Notes: generated by a model from the letters alone, not told the origin. Positions 52,937 to 61,369 are shown, numbered from the stretch's first letter. The stretch is 64,000 nt of DNA from DSOI01 sp041394885 (GCA_041394885.1 JAWKHI010000041.1:1-64000), one strand, 5' to 3'. A program made the numbers and translations.

Positions 52937-53982
52937 CCCCGAATTTCGACCCGGAAAACTCGGGTTCCAAACCGCGCGAGACCAAGGAGTCCAGCGCCTC
53001 GCCTGCGTCGTCCGGCGCGGGGGAGACGGCATCGGTCGCGCTCGAAGAGGGGCTGGCGGCCACCGCGCTCGCCTTTGAGGACTTCCGTGCCGTCATCCGC
53101 CACTGTTCGCGGATCGTGCAAGTGCAGCAGGAACATTTCGAGGCCTGGTTCAACCTCGGCTACGCCCGGCAGCAGGTGGGTGAACTCGAGGAGGCCGTCT
53201 TCGCCTACCATCGCTCGTCCCGCCTCCGCCCCTCCGACGCCCGCCCGCTCGTGAATCTGGGATTGGTGCGCCAGACGCTCAATGACTCCGAAGGCGCCGG
53301 CGAGGCCTACCGGGAAGCCCTCCAGGCCGATCCCGGCCATCCCCAGGCTCTGTGGAATCTTGCGCTCCTGGTCGAGGCCGACGGAGAGTACGCCGAAGCC
53401 GAGTCCTATTACGCCCGCCTGGAGAAGATCCTGCCCGACGACGAAGAGGTCTTGTTCCGGCTGGGCCTGACCCGCCTTTACCTGGAAGAGCCGGAAGGCG
53501 CCGTGGAAGCCTTCGACGCCTGCATCCGGCGCAAACCGGGGTGGAAGGAAGCGCAATTGAACCGCGGCCTGGCCCTGGCCGCCTGCGGCCGTCACGCTGA
53601 GGCCAAGGCGATGCTCAACCGCGTGCTCGAGTCGGACCCAAGGTCCGAGGAAGCCTTGTGCGGTTTGGCCGCGGTGGCGGTGGAAAGCGCGGATTGGGAC
53701 ACCGCCCTCGCCGTACGCAAGCAGCTGCTCGAAGCGCGCGGCTCGCTGCCCGAGCTCACCTACAATCTGGCGCTCGCCCTCGATCAGCAGGGGCGAACCG
53801 AGGAAGCGATCCGGTTCTACTGCGAGGCGATCAAGGAGCGGCCGAAGTTTCCCGAGGCCTTGCTCAATCTGGGCCACGCGTTGGACCGGCTTGGCCGCCA
53901 CACCGAAGCCGTCGAATGCTGGAAGCGCGCCATGGGCCTCAATTCCGCCTACGCCACGGCCTACTTCCGCGCCAAGGAATGA
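52918..53982 (+). CDS. Tetratricopeptide repeat protein
   Basis: A 354-residue protein (GTG start at 52918) with at least seven TPR units from about residue 60 to the end, for example AWFNLGYARQQVGELEEAVF, PLVNLGLVRQTLNDSEGA, ALWNLALLVEADGEYAEA, ALLNLGHALDRLGRHTEAVE. The first 55 residues are Ser/Ala/Gly-rich and probably flexible. There is no signal peptide or membrane helix, so it is probably a cytoplasmic protein-binding scaffold. It overlaps the zinc-finger gene by 19 bases, and a hairpin that may terminate transcription follows its stop. The TadE-like gene starts 191 bases later behind its own upstream motif cluster. Confidence 0.88.
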   Translation: MGFADLAPNFDPENSGSKPRETKESSASPASSGAGETASVALEEGLAATALAFEDFRAVIRHCSRIVQVQQEHFEAWFNLGYARQQVGELEEAVFAYHRSSRLRPSDARPLVNLGLVRQTLNDSEGAGEAYREALQADPGHPQALWNLALLVEADGEYAEAESYYARLEKILPDDEEVLFRLGLTRLYLEEPEGAVEAFDACIRRKPGWKEAQLNRGLALAACGRHAEAKAMLNRVLESDPRSEEALCGLAAVAVESADWDTALAVRKQLLEARGSLPELTYNLALALDQQGRTEEAIRFYCEAIKERPKFPEALLNLGHALDRLGRHTEAVECWKRAMGLNSAYATAYFRAKE

Positions 53983-53997
53983 TCCCTAAGCCTTCTC

Positions 53998-54028
53998 GAA
54001 ACGCGGCCGGGCGCACTGGCCGCGTTTC
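53998..54028 (+). terminator. Hairpin after the TPR gene
   Basis: GAAACGCGGCC (53998-54008) and GGCCGCGTTTC (54018-54028) pair over 11 bp with a 9-base loop, 16 bases after the TPR stop codon. The run of T is only three long, so termination may be partial. Confidence 0.6.
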
Positions 54029-54088
54029 CGCGTCTATCGCCGCCAACCTCACGCGTCTGCTGTGGCCGCCGATGACCAACTAACGGTA

Positions 54089-54116
54089 CTAGGGAGAGCC
54101 CCTACGAGGGCTAGGG
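54089..54116. promoter_or_regulatory. Alternating CTAGGG / CCCCTA words upstream of the TadE-like gene
   Basis: CTAGGG (54089-54094), CCCCTA (54099-54104, the reverse-complement type) and CTAGGG (54111-54116) lie within 28 bases, the two direct copies being 22 bases, about two helical turns, apart. They precede the TadE-like gene by about 60 bases and fit a regulator binding one face of the helix. Confidence 0.4.
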
Positions 54117-54173
54117 CGAAACAAAAATCAACCCGCAGCACTTACGGGATAGGTCCATATCCCGGATTGGTAC

Positions 54174-54674
54174 ATGCTGAATATGAGCCAAGCCATGAAA
54201 ACGAAAACACGCCGCCGGCGCGGCAACGCGCTCATCGAGATGTCATTGATGATCGTGCCGTTGTTCGGCCTTTTGTTCGGCATCGTCGACTTCGGTTTCG
54301 CGATCTTCATTCGCAGTACGCTGCAGCACTCGGTGCGCGAAGGGGTGCGCTACGCGGTGACCTATCAGATCCAACCCGGGTTGTGCCAGGACGATTCGAT
54401 CAAGGAGACGGTCAAGACGCAGGCCATCGGCTTTCTGACGCCCGCCCAGCACGCCAACAAGATCCAGATCCGGTACTACGACCCGTTGACGTTCAACGAA
54501 GTGCTGGCGCCGCAGGGAAACTCGCCGGGCAACATCGTGGAAGTGGCTGTCGAGGGATATCAATACAGTTGGCTCGCCCCGTTGTTTTGGTCGGCCTCGC
54601 CGTTGAGCATTAACGTCCGGGCCTCGGACCGTATGGAAGGCTTGCCGGGCGGCGGAGCGGCGCCGTGCCGGTAG
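54174..54674 (+). CDS. TadE-like pseudopilin protein
   Basis: A 166-residue protein of the TadE/TadF type. A short basic N-terminus (KTKTRRRRGN) is followed by ALIEMSLMIVPLFGLLFGIVDFGFAIF, where the Glu after the hydrophobic start corresponds to position +5 of Flp-type prepilins, and a TadE-like extracytoplasmic domain. The Tad family takes part in Flp pilus or adhesive fibre formation. Start codon uncertain: ATG 54174, 54183 and 54195 are all in frame before the basic stretch. A second protein of the same kind follows, overlapping by 10 bases or starting 36 bases later depending on the start chosen. Confidence 0.8.
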   Translation: MLNMSQAMKTKTRRRRGNALIEMSLMIVPLFGLLFGIVDFGFAIFIRSTLQHSVREGVRYAVTYQIQPGLCQDDSIKETVKTQAIGFLTPAQHANKIQIRYYDPLTFNEVLAPQGNSPGNIVEVAVEGYQYSWLAPLFWSASPLSINVRASDRMEGLPGGGAAPCR

Positions 54675-54709
54675 ATTCGGGTAAAAGGTCAATGCCGCAG
54701 GGAGGAATC

Positions 54710-55363
54710 ATGATGCGCAGAAACCAAAGAAAACGCCGCGGGAATACGCTTCTCGAATTCGGCCTGGTCGCAATATTCCTGGTGCCTTTGTTTTTGGGTA
54801 CCGTCAACCTGGGTCTGAACCTCGGACGCAGCGTTCAGGTGTCGCAGGTGGCCCGCGATGCCGGGCACCTCTATGTGCGTCAAATGGATTTCTCGCTCAG
54901 CGGCAGCAAGGACCTGCTGGTGAAGCTCTCGAGCGGTCTCGGTATGACCGTCAACGGGGGCAACGGCACCGTGATTCTTTCGCGGATCATGAAGGTCGGC
55001 CCCGCCGAGTGTCAGGCCGGCACCGGCAGCACCGCTTGCGCCAACCTGGGGCAGGCCGTGTTCACCCAGCGCTACGTGATCGGCAATTCCACGCTGAAGT
55101 CCAGCGAATTCGGCACCCCGGCGTCGAGTATCGTGCTCACCTACGCCGTTGACGCGCAGGGCCTGAAAGTGGGCGATATCCGGCCCCAGGACTACACCAC
55201 CAACGCCTCCGCGGTCGCCACCGGCTTCACCACTCTGCTGCCGGGCATGCTCGACGGAGAAACCTCCTATGTCGCGGAAGCCTATTTCGCTTCCCCGGAA
55301 TGGAATCTCGACAACAGCTACACCGCGACCGCTCCCGGCGTCTACGCGAGGTCCATCTACTAA
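54710..55363 (+). CDS. Second TadE-like pseudopilin protein
   Basis: A 217-residue protein from ATG 54710 (54713 also possible), behind the strong ribosome site GGGAGGAA. The N-terminus RRNQRKRRGNTLLEFGLVAIF has the basic leader, the Gly-Asn cleavage-like site and the Glu of Flp-type pseudopilins, then a single membrane helix and a large extracytoplasmic part rich in Thr, Gly and Ser that is not otherwise recognisable. It probably sits with the TadE-like protein upstream and the VWA protein downstream in a surface structure. No prepilin peptidase or assembly ATPase is present in the window. Confidence 0.75.
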   Translation: MMRRNQRKRRGNTLLEFGLVAIFLVPLFLGTVNLGLNLGRSVQVSQVARDAGHLYVRQMDFSLSGSKDLLVKLSSGLGMTVNGGNGTVILSRIMKVGPAECQAGTGSTACANLGQAVFTQRYVIGNSTLKSSEFGTPASSIVLTYAVDAQGLKVGDIRPQDYTTNASAVATGFTTLLPGMLDGETSYVAEAYFASPEWNLDNSYTATAPGVYARSIY

Positions 55364-55378
55364 TACGTATTGACTGTG

Positions 55379-55398
55379 CCGCGCGCGCCGCCGCGCGG
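55379..55398 (+). other. GC hairpin upstream of the first VWA gene
   Basis: CCGCGCG (55379-55385) and CGCGCGG (55392-55398) pair over 7 bp with a 6-base loop directly before the AAGGAG ribosome site (55401-55406) and ATG 55416. No T run follows. It may be a transcript-stability or coupling element, or chance in GC-rich sequence. Confidence 0.3.
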
Positions 55399-55415
55399 AC
55401 AAGGAGAAAGCTGCC

Positions 55416-56915
55416 ATGCGAAACTCAACCCGCTCCACCCGCCGCCGCAAAGGCTTCGCCATCATTCTGACGGCGCTGATGCTCACCTTCATCGTTCCCA
55501 TGGTGGGCCTGGCCATCGACGCCGGAATCCTCTATTCGGTCCGCGCGCGCATCTCGGCCGCCTCCGACGCCGCCGCCATGGCTTCGGCCCGCGCCCTCGC
55601 CACCGGACTCACCATTCAGGATCAGGAAGCCAGCGCCATCGCCCGGGCCCAAGCCGTCTTCGCGGCCAACTTCCCCACTGGGTCCATGGAGACCAGTGCG
55701 CCCACCGTCGGCGCTATCGTCGAGGAGGTCAACAACGTGACCCGCCGCGTCACCGTCTCCGCCGGCGTCACCCCTCCCGTCTACTTCATGCGCTACCTTG
55801 GATGGGGCTCGGCCGGCAAGACCCTGCGCGTCAACGTCATCGGCCAGGCCTCGCGCCGCGACATCAACCTGATGATGGTGATTGACCGGTCCGGCTCGCT
55901 CCAAAGCGCAGGCGCCTGTGACGATCTCGAAGTAGCCGCTCAAGCATTCACCAATTTGTTCGCCAACCAACGCGACCGCCTCGGCCTGATCACCTTCGGT
56001 GGCTCCTACCGCCTGGACTATGCCCCGACCAAATTCTTCAAGACCTCGCCCACACTCAACTCCGAGATCGGCAAGCTCTATCCGGGCGGCTGCGCCGGCT
56101 GGACCGGTTCGGCCCAGGGCCTCTGGCAGGGCTATCAGGAACTGGTGAACCTCAACGAGCCGGGCCGCTTGAATGTGATCCTGTTCTTCACCGACGGGCA
56201 GCCGAACACCATCACCAATGACTGGGTGCTCGATGTCAACGGCACCCCGGGCAACACCGACATGACCCGCTGCTACGATTGGGAACACGGCAAATACTAC
56301 TATCAGTCCGGCTATGATCCTTCCAACTTGCGCTATCGGGGCTACATCGCCCAGGACATCAACAGTGGAAACACCGATGGCGTACGTGGTCACGAGGCCG
56401 GCCCAATGCCTGCTAACGACCCTGGCGACGTTACCATCCCCGTGGGCTATTCCGGCTCGGCGAAGTCGAGCAGTTACGACTGCTGGTGGCGCGGAAGCGG
56501 CGGAACCGTGGTCGAACGCGATATTCCCTACTACCCCGACACCGATCTCTACGGCAACTCGATGTTCGGCTTCAAGTCCGTCACCACCTGGACTTCGGGC
56601 CCCTACGCCGGAAAGGTCCGGTACGGCAGCGGCACCACGGGAATCAATGCCGCCAAGAACGCCGTCGACAACGCGGCGCAGCGCATCCGCAACAAAGTGG
56701 GCAATCCGAATCTGACCACCATGATCTACGCCATCGGCCTTGGTGGTGTGGGCGAAGCCGAGTCCGACATGCTCGAACGCATCGCCAACGATCGCGATAG
56801 CGCCATCTTCGACCCTAATTCGCCGGAAGGGCTTTACGTCTATGCCCCCAACCCGGCCGCGCTCAACGAAGCGTTCGTGCGCATCGCTTCGGAAATCCTC
56901 CGCTACTCGTTGTAG
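55416..56915 (+). CDS. TadG-like protein with von Willebrand factor A domain (1)
   Basis: A 499-residue protein with a TadG/Flp-type N-terminal membrane anchor (RRRKGFAIILTALMLTFIVP, then GLAIDAGILYSVRARISAASD) and a VWA domain. The metal-ion-dependent adhesion site is DRSGS (VIDRSGSLQSAG), with downstream FFTDGQPN. VWA proteins with this anchor occur in Tad loci and bind partners or surfaces through the metal site. It has an insertion containing MTRCYDWEHGKYYYQSGYDP shared with the next paralog. The C-terminus ends FVRIASEILRYSL. It has a good ribosome site (AAGGAG) and is followed by a clear terminator. Confidence 0.87.
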   Translation: MRNSTRSTRRRKGFAIILTALMLTFIVPMVGLAIDAGILYSVRARISAASDAAAMASARALATGLTIQDQEASAIARAQAVFAANFPTGSMETSAPTVGAIVEEVNNVTRRVTVSAGVTPPVYFMRYLGWGSAGKTLRVNVIGQASRRDINLMMVIDRSGSLQSAGACDDLEVAAQAFTNLFANQRDRLGLITFGGSYRLDYAPTKFFKTSPTLNSEIGKLYPGGCAGWTGSAQGLWQGYQELVNLNEPGRLNVILFFTDGQPNTITNDWVLDVNGTPGNTDMTRCYDWEHGKYYYQSGYDPSNLRYRGYIAQDINSGNTDGVRGHEAGPMPANDPGDVTIPVGYSGSAKSSSYDCWWRGSGGTVVERDIPYYPDTDLYGNSMFGFKSVTTWTSGPYAGKVRYGSGTTGINAAKNAVDNAAQRIRNKVGNPNLTTMIYAIGLGGVGEAESDMLERIANDRDSAIFDPNSPEGLYVYAPNPAALNEAFVRIASEILRYSL

Positions 56916-56958
56916 ATCGGAGATCGGCGCCAAACAGTTCCCTTCGGTCGGGAAGTCT

Positions 56959-57006
56959 GCCCCGCTCGCGCCGCCGGTTCGCCGGCTGGCGGGCGGGGCT
57001 CTTTTT
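56959..57006 (+). terminator. Rho-independent terminator after the first VWA gene
   Basis: GCCCCGC (56959-56965) pairs with GCGGGGC (56993-56999), enclosing a further CGCC-GCCGG / CCGGC-GGCG stem around TTCG, and is followed by TCTTTTT. It lies 44 bases after the stop of the first VWA gene and 30 bases before the start of the second. Confidence 0.8.
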
Positions 57007-57035
57007 CGTTCTCACGGCGCCGGGGCGGCGCCGAT

Positions 57036-58523
57036 ATGGGAGGCGTGGCACCACAACGCCTCGTTCGCAAACCTCGCCGCCGCGGATTCGCTCTGATTCT
57101 CACGGCCCTGATGCTGGTCTGGATACTGCCGCTGGTCGGTCTCGCTATCGACGCCGGAATCCTCTACGCGGTGAAAGCGCAGTTGCAGTCGGCCTGCGAC
57201 GCCGCCGCGCTCGCCGCCGCGCGGAATCTCTCGGTTGGCTTGACATTGAGCGAGCAGGAGGCAAGCGCGCGCGCACGCACCGAGGCGTTCTTTGACGCCA
57301 ACTTTCCCACGGGCCACTGGGAAACTACCGGAAAGTCCCGGCAGGTGGCCGTCGCTGAAAGCGGTTTTCGCACTCGCAAGGTTACTGTGTCCGGCTCGGT
57401 GACGGTGCCCCTGTTCTTCATGCGGACCCTCGGGCTGAGCACGTCCGCGGTGAACGCCTCCGGCCAGGCCGCCCGCCGCGACGTGAACGTGATGCTGGTC
57501 ATGGACCGTTCCGGATCGCTCGAAACCGCCGGCGCGTGCGACGACCTCGAAACCGCGGCTATGTCCTTTGTCAACTCGTTCGCCAACGGGCGGGACCGGC
57601 TCGGGCTGGTGACCTACGGCGGATCCTACCGCGTCGACTACGCGCCCACCATGAATTTCAAGAACTCGCCCACCCTCGCCAGCCAGATCGATCTGCTCTA
57701 CCCGGGCGGATGCGCCGGCTGGACAGGGTCCGCGCAGGCGATCTGGAAGGCCTACGAGGAGATCGTGACCATCAATGAGCCTGGCGCTCTCAATGTCATC
57801 CTGTTCTTCACCGACGGAAAGCCAAACTCGGTCACGGCGGACTGGCCGCTCGATGTGAACGGAACGCCCGGCAATAGCGACATGACCCGCTGCTATGACT
57901 GGGAGCACGGCAAATACTATTACCAGTCCGGCTACGATCCCTCAGCCCTCACCTACCGCGGCTACATCGCCTACGACAACGGAGACGACGGCATCCATGG
58001 ACACCAGGCCGGCGCCATGCCCACCGGCGACCCCGGCTATGTCTCCATTCCCAATGGCTATTCGGGCTCCTCAAAATCCTCGAGCTATGACTGCTGGTGG
58101 CGGTCCAATGGAAGCAACGTTTCCCGCGACGTGCCCTTCTATCCCGACAACGATCTTTACGGCAACTCGATGTTCGGCTGGAAGAGTGTCACCACCTGGA
58201 GTTCCGGCGCCTACGCCGGCAAGGTCCGCTACACCAGCAACAACTCCGGCCTCAACGCCGCCATCAATGCCGTCGACAACGCCGCGCGGCGGATTCGCAA
58301 TCGCGAATTGAACGCGGGCATCGTAACCGCCATCTACGCCATCGGGCTCGGCGGCGCCGGCGAGGCCGAGGGCGACCTGCTGCTGCGCGTCTCCAACGAT
58401 GCCGATTCGCCCATCTACGATGTGAACTCGCCGGAAGGTCTCTATGTCTACGCGCCCACGGCCAGCCAATTGAATCAGGCCTTCGTCCGGATCGCCAGCG
58501 AGATCCTGCGCTATTCCCAATAG
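57036..58523 (+). CDS. TadG-like protein with von Willebrand factor A domain (2)
   Basis: A 495-residue paralog of the protein at 55416, with the same order: TadG-type anchor (RRRGFALILTALMLVWILP), VWA adhesion site DRSGS (VMDRSGSLETAG), FFTDGKPN, the MTRCYDWEHGKYYYQSGYDP insertion and the C-terminus FVRIASEILRYSQ. The two differ throughout the N-terminal half but share long blocks near the metal site and in the insertion, indicating an older tandem duplication with conserved core. It is separated from the first copy by a terminator, so it probably has its own promoter or depends on read-through. It converges with the TadE-like gene at 58545. Confidence 0.85.
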   Translation: MGGVAPQRLVRKPRRRGFALILTALMLVWILPLVGLAIDAGILYAVKAQLQSACDAAALAAARNLSVGLTLSEQEASARARTEAFFDANFPTGHWETTGKSRQVAVAESGFRTRKVTVSGSVTVPLFFMRTLGLSTSAVNASGQAARRDVNVMLVMDRSGSLETAGACDDLETAAMSFVNSFANGRDRLGLVTYGGSYRVDYAPTMNFKNSPTLASQIDLLYPGGCAGWTGSAQAIWKAYEEIVTINEPGALNVILFFTDGKPNSVTADWPLDVNGTPGNSDMTRCYDWEHGKYYYQSGYDPSALTYRGYIAYDNGDDGIHGHQAGAMPTGDPGYVSIPNGYSGSSKSSSYDCWWRSNGSNVSRDVPFYPDNDLYGNSMFGWKSVTTWSSGAYAGKVRYTSNNSGLNAAINAVDNAARRIRNRELNAGIVTAIYAIGLGGAGEAEGDLLLRVSNDADSPIYDVNSPEGLYVYAPTASQLNQAFVRIASEILRYSQ

Positions 58524-58544
58524 CGCCGGGCGCGCCCCGGTCCG

Positions 58545-58964
58545 CTACGGCGCTCGCAACCGGTAGGGAAATCGAGCCCGCGGCTTTCCCTCCAGCACGG
58601 TCGAGGAAAAAGGCGTCGGCAGCGAGTATCCGCGAATCGAAACCGTGATCCAAGCTGGCCGTCCGCCCGCGTCTGGCTGGACCTCTACCCGCACCTGCGC
58701 CGGATCGAGTCGCGGAACCTCCGCTCCGGCCACCTTGGCGCGGATCGCCGTCTCGAACTCCGCCGCACCGGCGTACTCCAGGCCGGACCCATACTCAGCC
58801 GCCGACGCCACCGCGTCCTGCAGGGAGTGGATCAGATAAAACGAATACGCAAAGCGCAGCCCTCCGGCTACAAGGGGCGACAGCACCGCCAGCACCAGCG
58901 CTACCTCCAACATCGCGCTGCCCCGGCGAAGGCCCGCTGGCCGGAAACCCGGCCGCACGGTCAT
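58545..58964 (-). CDS. TadE-like protein
   Basis: A 139-residue protein, start ATG 58964, overlapping the upstream stop as ATGA. RRGSAMLEVALVLAVLSPLVAGG has the Flp-type leader with Glu five residues after the likely cleavage site and one membrane helix; the rest is the usual TadE-like extracytoplasmic domain with YSFYLIHSLQDAVASAAEYG. It is coupled to the TadG-like protein upstream and faces the second VWA gene. Probable partner of a pilus-like surface structure whose assembly genes lie elsewhere. Confidence 0.82.
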   Translation of the reverse strand: MTVRPGFRPAGLRRGSAMLEVALVLAVLSPLVAGGLRFAYSFYLIHSLQDAVASAAEYGSGLEYAGAAEFETAIRAKVAGAEVPRLDPAQVRVEVQPDAGGRPAWITVSIRGYSLPTPFSSTVLEGKPRARFPYRLRAP

Positions 58965-59416
58965 CGCACCAGCTCCACCGGCCGTGATTCCACCGACGCC
59001 CGCGCCGTGGACCGTACGCGCACACTTGCCGTCTTTTCCCGCACCACCGTGCGCACTAGCGTCAACGGCACGCCAACCACGCTGGTCACCCGCACCATGC
59101 CGACCCGCGCCGCATCGGCCGGGGTGTCTGACCACGCCGGTTCTTCCGCTGCCTGGTCCAGAGCCGCGAACTCGATCCGCTCGGCGTCGACCACGGCCGC
59201 CGCCTCCGCCCGCGCCCGCGCCACGCTATCGGACGCCCCGTCCAGCTCGAGCGCCGCGGCGAGCGCAGCAGCGTCCACTCGCGACCGTAACTCCTTTTGG
59301 ACCAATAGCATTCGGCTCACGTCGAGCGCCAAGCCCGCGCCCGCCGCCAACAGAAACAGGCCCAGACATACCACGATCAGAATCGCGCCGCGACGCTCCG
59401 TTGGGTCCCGTCTCAT
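58961..59416 (-). CDS. TadG-like membrane-anchored protein
   Basis: A 151-residue protein; ATG 59416 with GGAG 2 bases upstream is chosen over ATG 59488. The N-terminus RRGAILIVVCLGLFLLAAGA followed by GLALDVSRMLLVQKEL is the TadG anchor; the remaining half is alanine/valine/arginine-rich with no VWA site. It overlaps the TadE-like gene (ATGA). Together with the proteins at 54174-58523 it makes six Tad-family genes in 5 kb in two divergent-facing groups, with no CpaF, RcpA or TadB/C. The gene at 59494 diverges 78 bases away. Confidence 0.78.
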   Translation of the reverse strand: MRRDPTERRGAILIVVCLGLFLLAAGAGLALDVSRMLLVQKELRSRVDAAALAAALELDGASDSVARARAEAAAVVDAERIEFAALDQAAEEPAWSDTPADAARVGMVRVTSVVGVPLTLVRTVVREKTASVRVRSTARASVESRPVELVR

Positions 59417-59493
59417 CGCTCCACTATCGGCATTTCTTGCTGCTTTCAGGAGGTCCCCGGGCTGACCTGTTATCCTAAAAGTTTCCATTTCCC

Positions 59494-60735
59494 ATGGCCA
59501 CTATCTCCCCGTTTCAGCCCTATCGCTACACCGAAAAGGCCGGCGCGCCGCTCGCCAGCCTTGTCACCCAACCCTACGACAAGATCTACCCGCCCATGCA
59601 GGAGCGCTACCTGGCGGCGAGCCCCTATAATCTTGTCCGCATCATTCTAGGCAAACCGGAGCCCGGCGACAATGACCAGGCCAACGTCTACAGCCGGGCC
59701 GCGGCGTACCTGAACGACTGGATCGCTTCCGGTGTCCTCGCCCGCGAATCGGAGCCGTCCCTGTACGCCTATTTTCAGGAGTTCACTGACCCCGATTCCC
59801 GCGACCGCCTCACCCGCAAGGGCTTCATCGGGCTCTGCCAACTCGAGGATTACGCCGCTGGCGTCGTGCACCGCCATGAGCAGACCCTCAGCGGACCCAA
59901 GAAAGACCGCCTGGAAGTCCTGCGCCACACCCAAGCCCACTTCGGCCAGATCTTCATGCTGTATCCGGACCCCGAGCGCGCCGTCGACGCCATCCTCGAC
60001 GCCGCGGCTCTCGCGCCGCCCCTCGGCGAGGTCACCGACGAATACAACGGCGTCCACCGCCTCTGGAAAATTTCGGACCCGGAAACGGTGGCGCGCATCC
60101 AGTCCCTCATGGCCGACAAGAAGCTCGTGATCGCCGATGGGCATCACCGCTATGAAACCGCGCTGAACTACAGCAAAGAATCGGCACTTCCCGGGGCAAA
60201 GCACGTCATGATGACCTTCGTCAACATGCATTCCGATGGACTCCGGATTCTTGCCACCCACCGTATCGTCCGCAATCTGGCCGAATTCAATCCCGCCGCT
60301 CTGCTCGGCAAACTCCAGGCGCTCGGTACCATCTCGCTCGCCACTCCCGCCGAGTTCAAACAGCGCTCAGCCGCCTACGATCCGTCGCGACTCGTGTTGG
60401 GCGTCGCGCTGGCGGGACAGGAAAAGATTCACGTACTCGAAGCCGGCCGCGACGAACTCGACGTGATCTTCCTCCACAAGCGCGTGCTCGAAGACGCACT
60501 CGGCATTGGCGAGGAAGCCGTCCGCGAGCAAAAATACCTTACCTACGTCCGCGGCGTCGACGCGGCCATCGACGAGGTGACCCGCAAAGGCGCCCAAGCA
60601 GCTTTTCTACTGCAGCCCACACGCGTGCAGGAGGTGGCCGACACTTCCTTCGGCGGCGGCGTGATGCCACAGAAGTCCACGGACTTCTATCCCAAACTGC
60701 TGAGCGGGCTGGCCATCTACAAAATCGACGGCTAA
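59494..60735 (+). CDS. DUF1015 family protein
   Basis: A 413-residue cytoplasmic protein of the DUF1015 family: PFQPYRYTEKAGAPLASLVTQPYDKI at the N-terminus, VIADGHHRYETAL in the middle (the conserved GHHR site) and VMPQKSTDFYPKL near the C-terminus, the usual order and length. The function is not established; members are often annotated as possible HPr-Ser-P related or chorismate-linked proteins without proof. It diverges from the Tad-like operon (78 bases upstream) and precedes a small protein gene on the same strand. Confidence 0.9.
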   Translation: MATISPFQPYRYTEKAGAPLASLVTQPYDKIYPPMQERYLAASPYNLVRIILGKPEPGDNDQANVYSRAAAYLNDWIASGVLARESEPSLYAYFQEFTDPDSRDRLTRKGFIGLCQLEDYAAGVVHRHEQTLSGPKKDRLEVLRHTQAHFGQIFMLYPDPERAVDAILDAAALAPPLGEVTDEYNGVHRLWKISDPETVARIQSLMADKKLVIADGHHRYETALNYSKESALPGAKHVMMTFVNMHSDGLRILATHRIVRNLAEFNPAALLGKLQALGTISLATPAEFKQRSAAYDPSRLVLGVALAGQEKIHVLEAGRDELDVIFLHKRVLEDALGIGEEAVREQKYLTYVRGVDAAIDEVTRKGAQAAFLLQPTRVQEVADTSFGGGVMPQKSTDFYPKLLSGLAIYKIDG

Positions 60736-60801
60736 AAGCGTTACGACGCGAAAGCCGCGAATTCTTCGGTCCACCGGCCGGACGGCAGCATCTCACCAGC
60801 G

Positions 60802-61299
60802 ATGCCGCCTGATTTCTCGGGAACCTGGAAACTCGATCACGGCGCCAGCCGGTTCGGGTTCCTCCCGCCGCCACGGCTCCGCATCGACACCATTGTCCAC
60901 CAGGAGCCGTACATCCGTATCCGGACCCGCCAGTATGACGCCAGTGGCCTCACCGACGCCGATCGCAACCTAACCATCGGTGGTCAGCCTATCGAAGTCG
61001 AGATTCGCGGCCGCTCGCGCCGTGTCCGTGCGTTCTGGCTGCCCGGCGCCGAGCGCGCCACTCTCGCGGCGCGAAAGTCCCTGGCGGAATCGGTCCTGGT
61101 CGTCGAAACTACTTCCGAGGTCAGCGGCCGATCGCGCACGATCGAGGATCGCTGGACGCTGGACGGCGCCGGTTGGCTCCGCATCGAGCGCCGTTGGAGC
61201 CAGCCCGGTGGAGCGGTCCGGCAGTTCCTCGTGCTGCGCCGCCACGGCGAGCCGTCCGCACTTTCCGCGCCGCTGGAACAGACCGTGGAGGCTCGATGA
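60802..61299 (+). CDS. Small hypothetical beta-barrel-like protein
   Basis: A 165-residue protein without a signal peptide. The start PPDFSGTWKLDHGASRFG resembles lipocalin-like or fatty-acid-binding-type barrels (GTWxLD), and the rest is a regular alternation of strands such as RVRAFWLPGAERATLAARK and RSRTIEDRWTLDG, consistent with a small beta-barrel. Ligand unknown. It ends 70 bases before the convergent receptor gene; a strong hairpin lies between them. Confidence 0.65.
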   Translation: MPPDFSGTWKLDHGASRFGFLPPPRLRIDTIVHQEPYIRIRTRQYDASGLTDADRNLTIGGQPIEVEIRGRSRRVRAFWLPGAERATLAARKSLAESVLVVETTSEVSGRSRTIEDRWTLDGAGWLRIERRWSQPGGAVRQFLVLRRHGEPSALSAPLEQTVEAR

Positions 61300-61324
61300 G
61301 GCCATTCCCCTCGCCAATCCCACT

Positions 61325-61355
61325 GGCCCGTTCAAGGGTCGTCCTGGAACGGGCC
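61325..61355. terminator. Hairpin between convergent genes
   Basis: GGCCCGTTC (61325-61333) and GAACGGGCC (61347-61355) pair over 9 bp with a 13-base loop, between the stops of the gene ending at 61299 and the receptor ending at 61370. It has no T run on either strand, so it may act as a bidirectional RNA-end or stability element. Confidence 0.45.
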
Positions 61356-61369
61356 GGGGGGAGCGCCGC

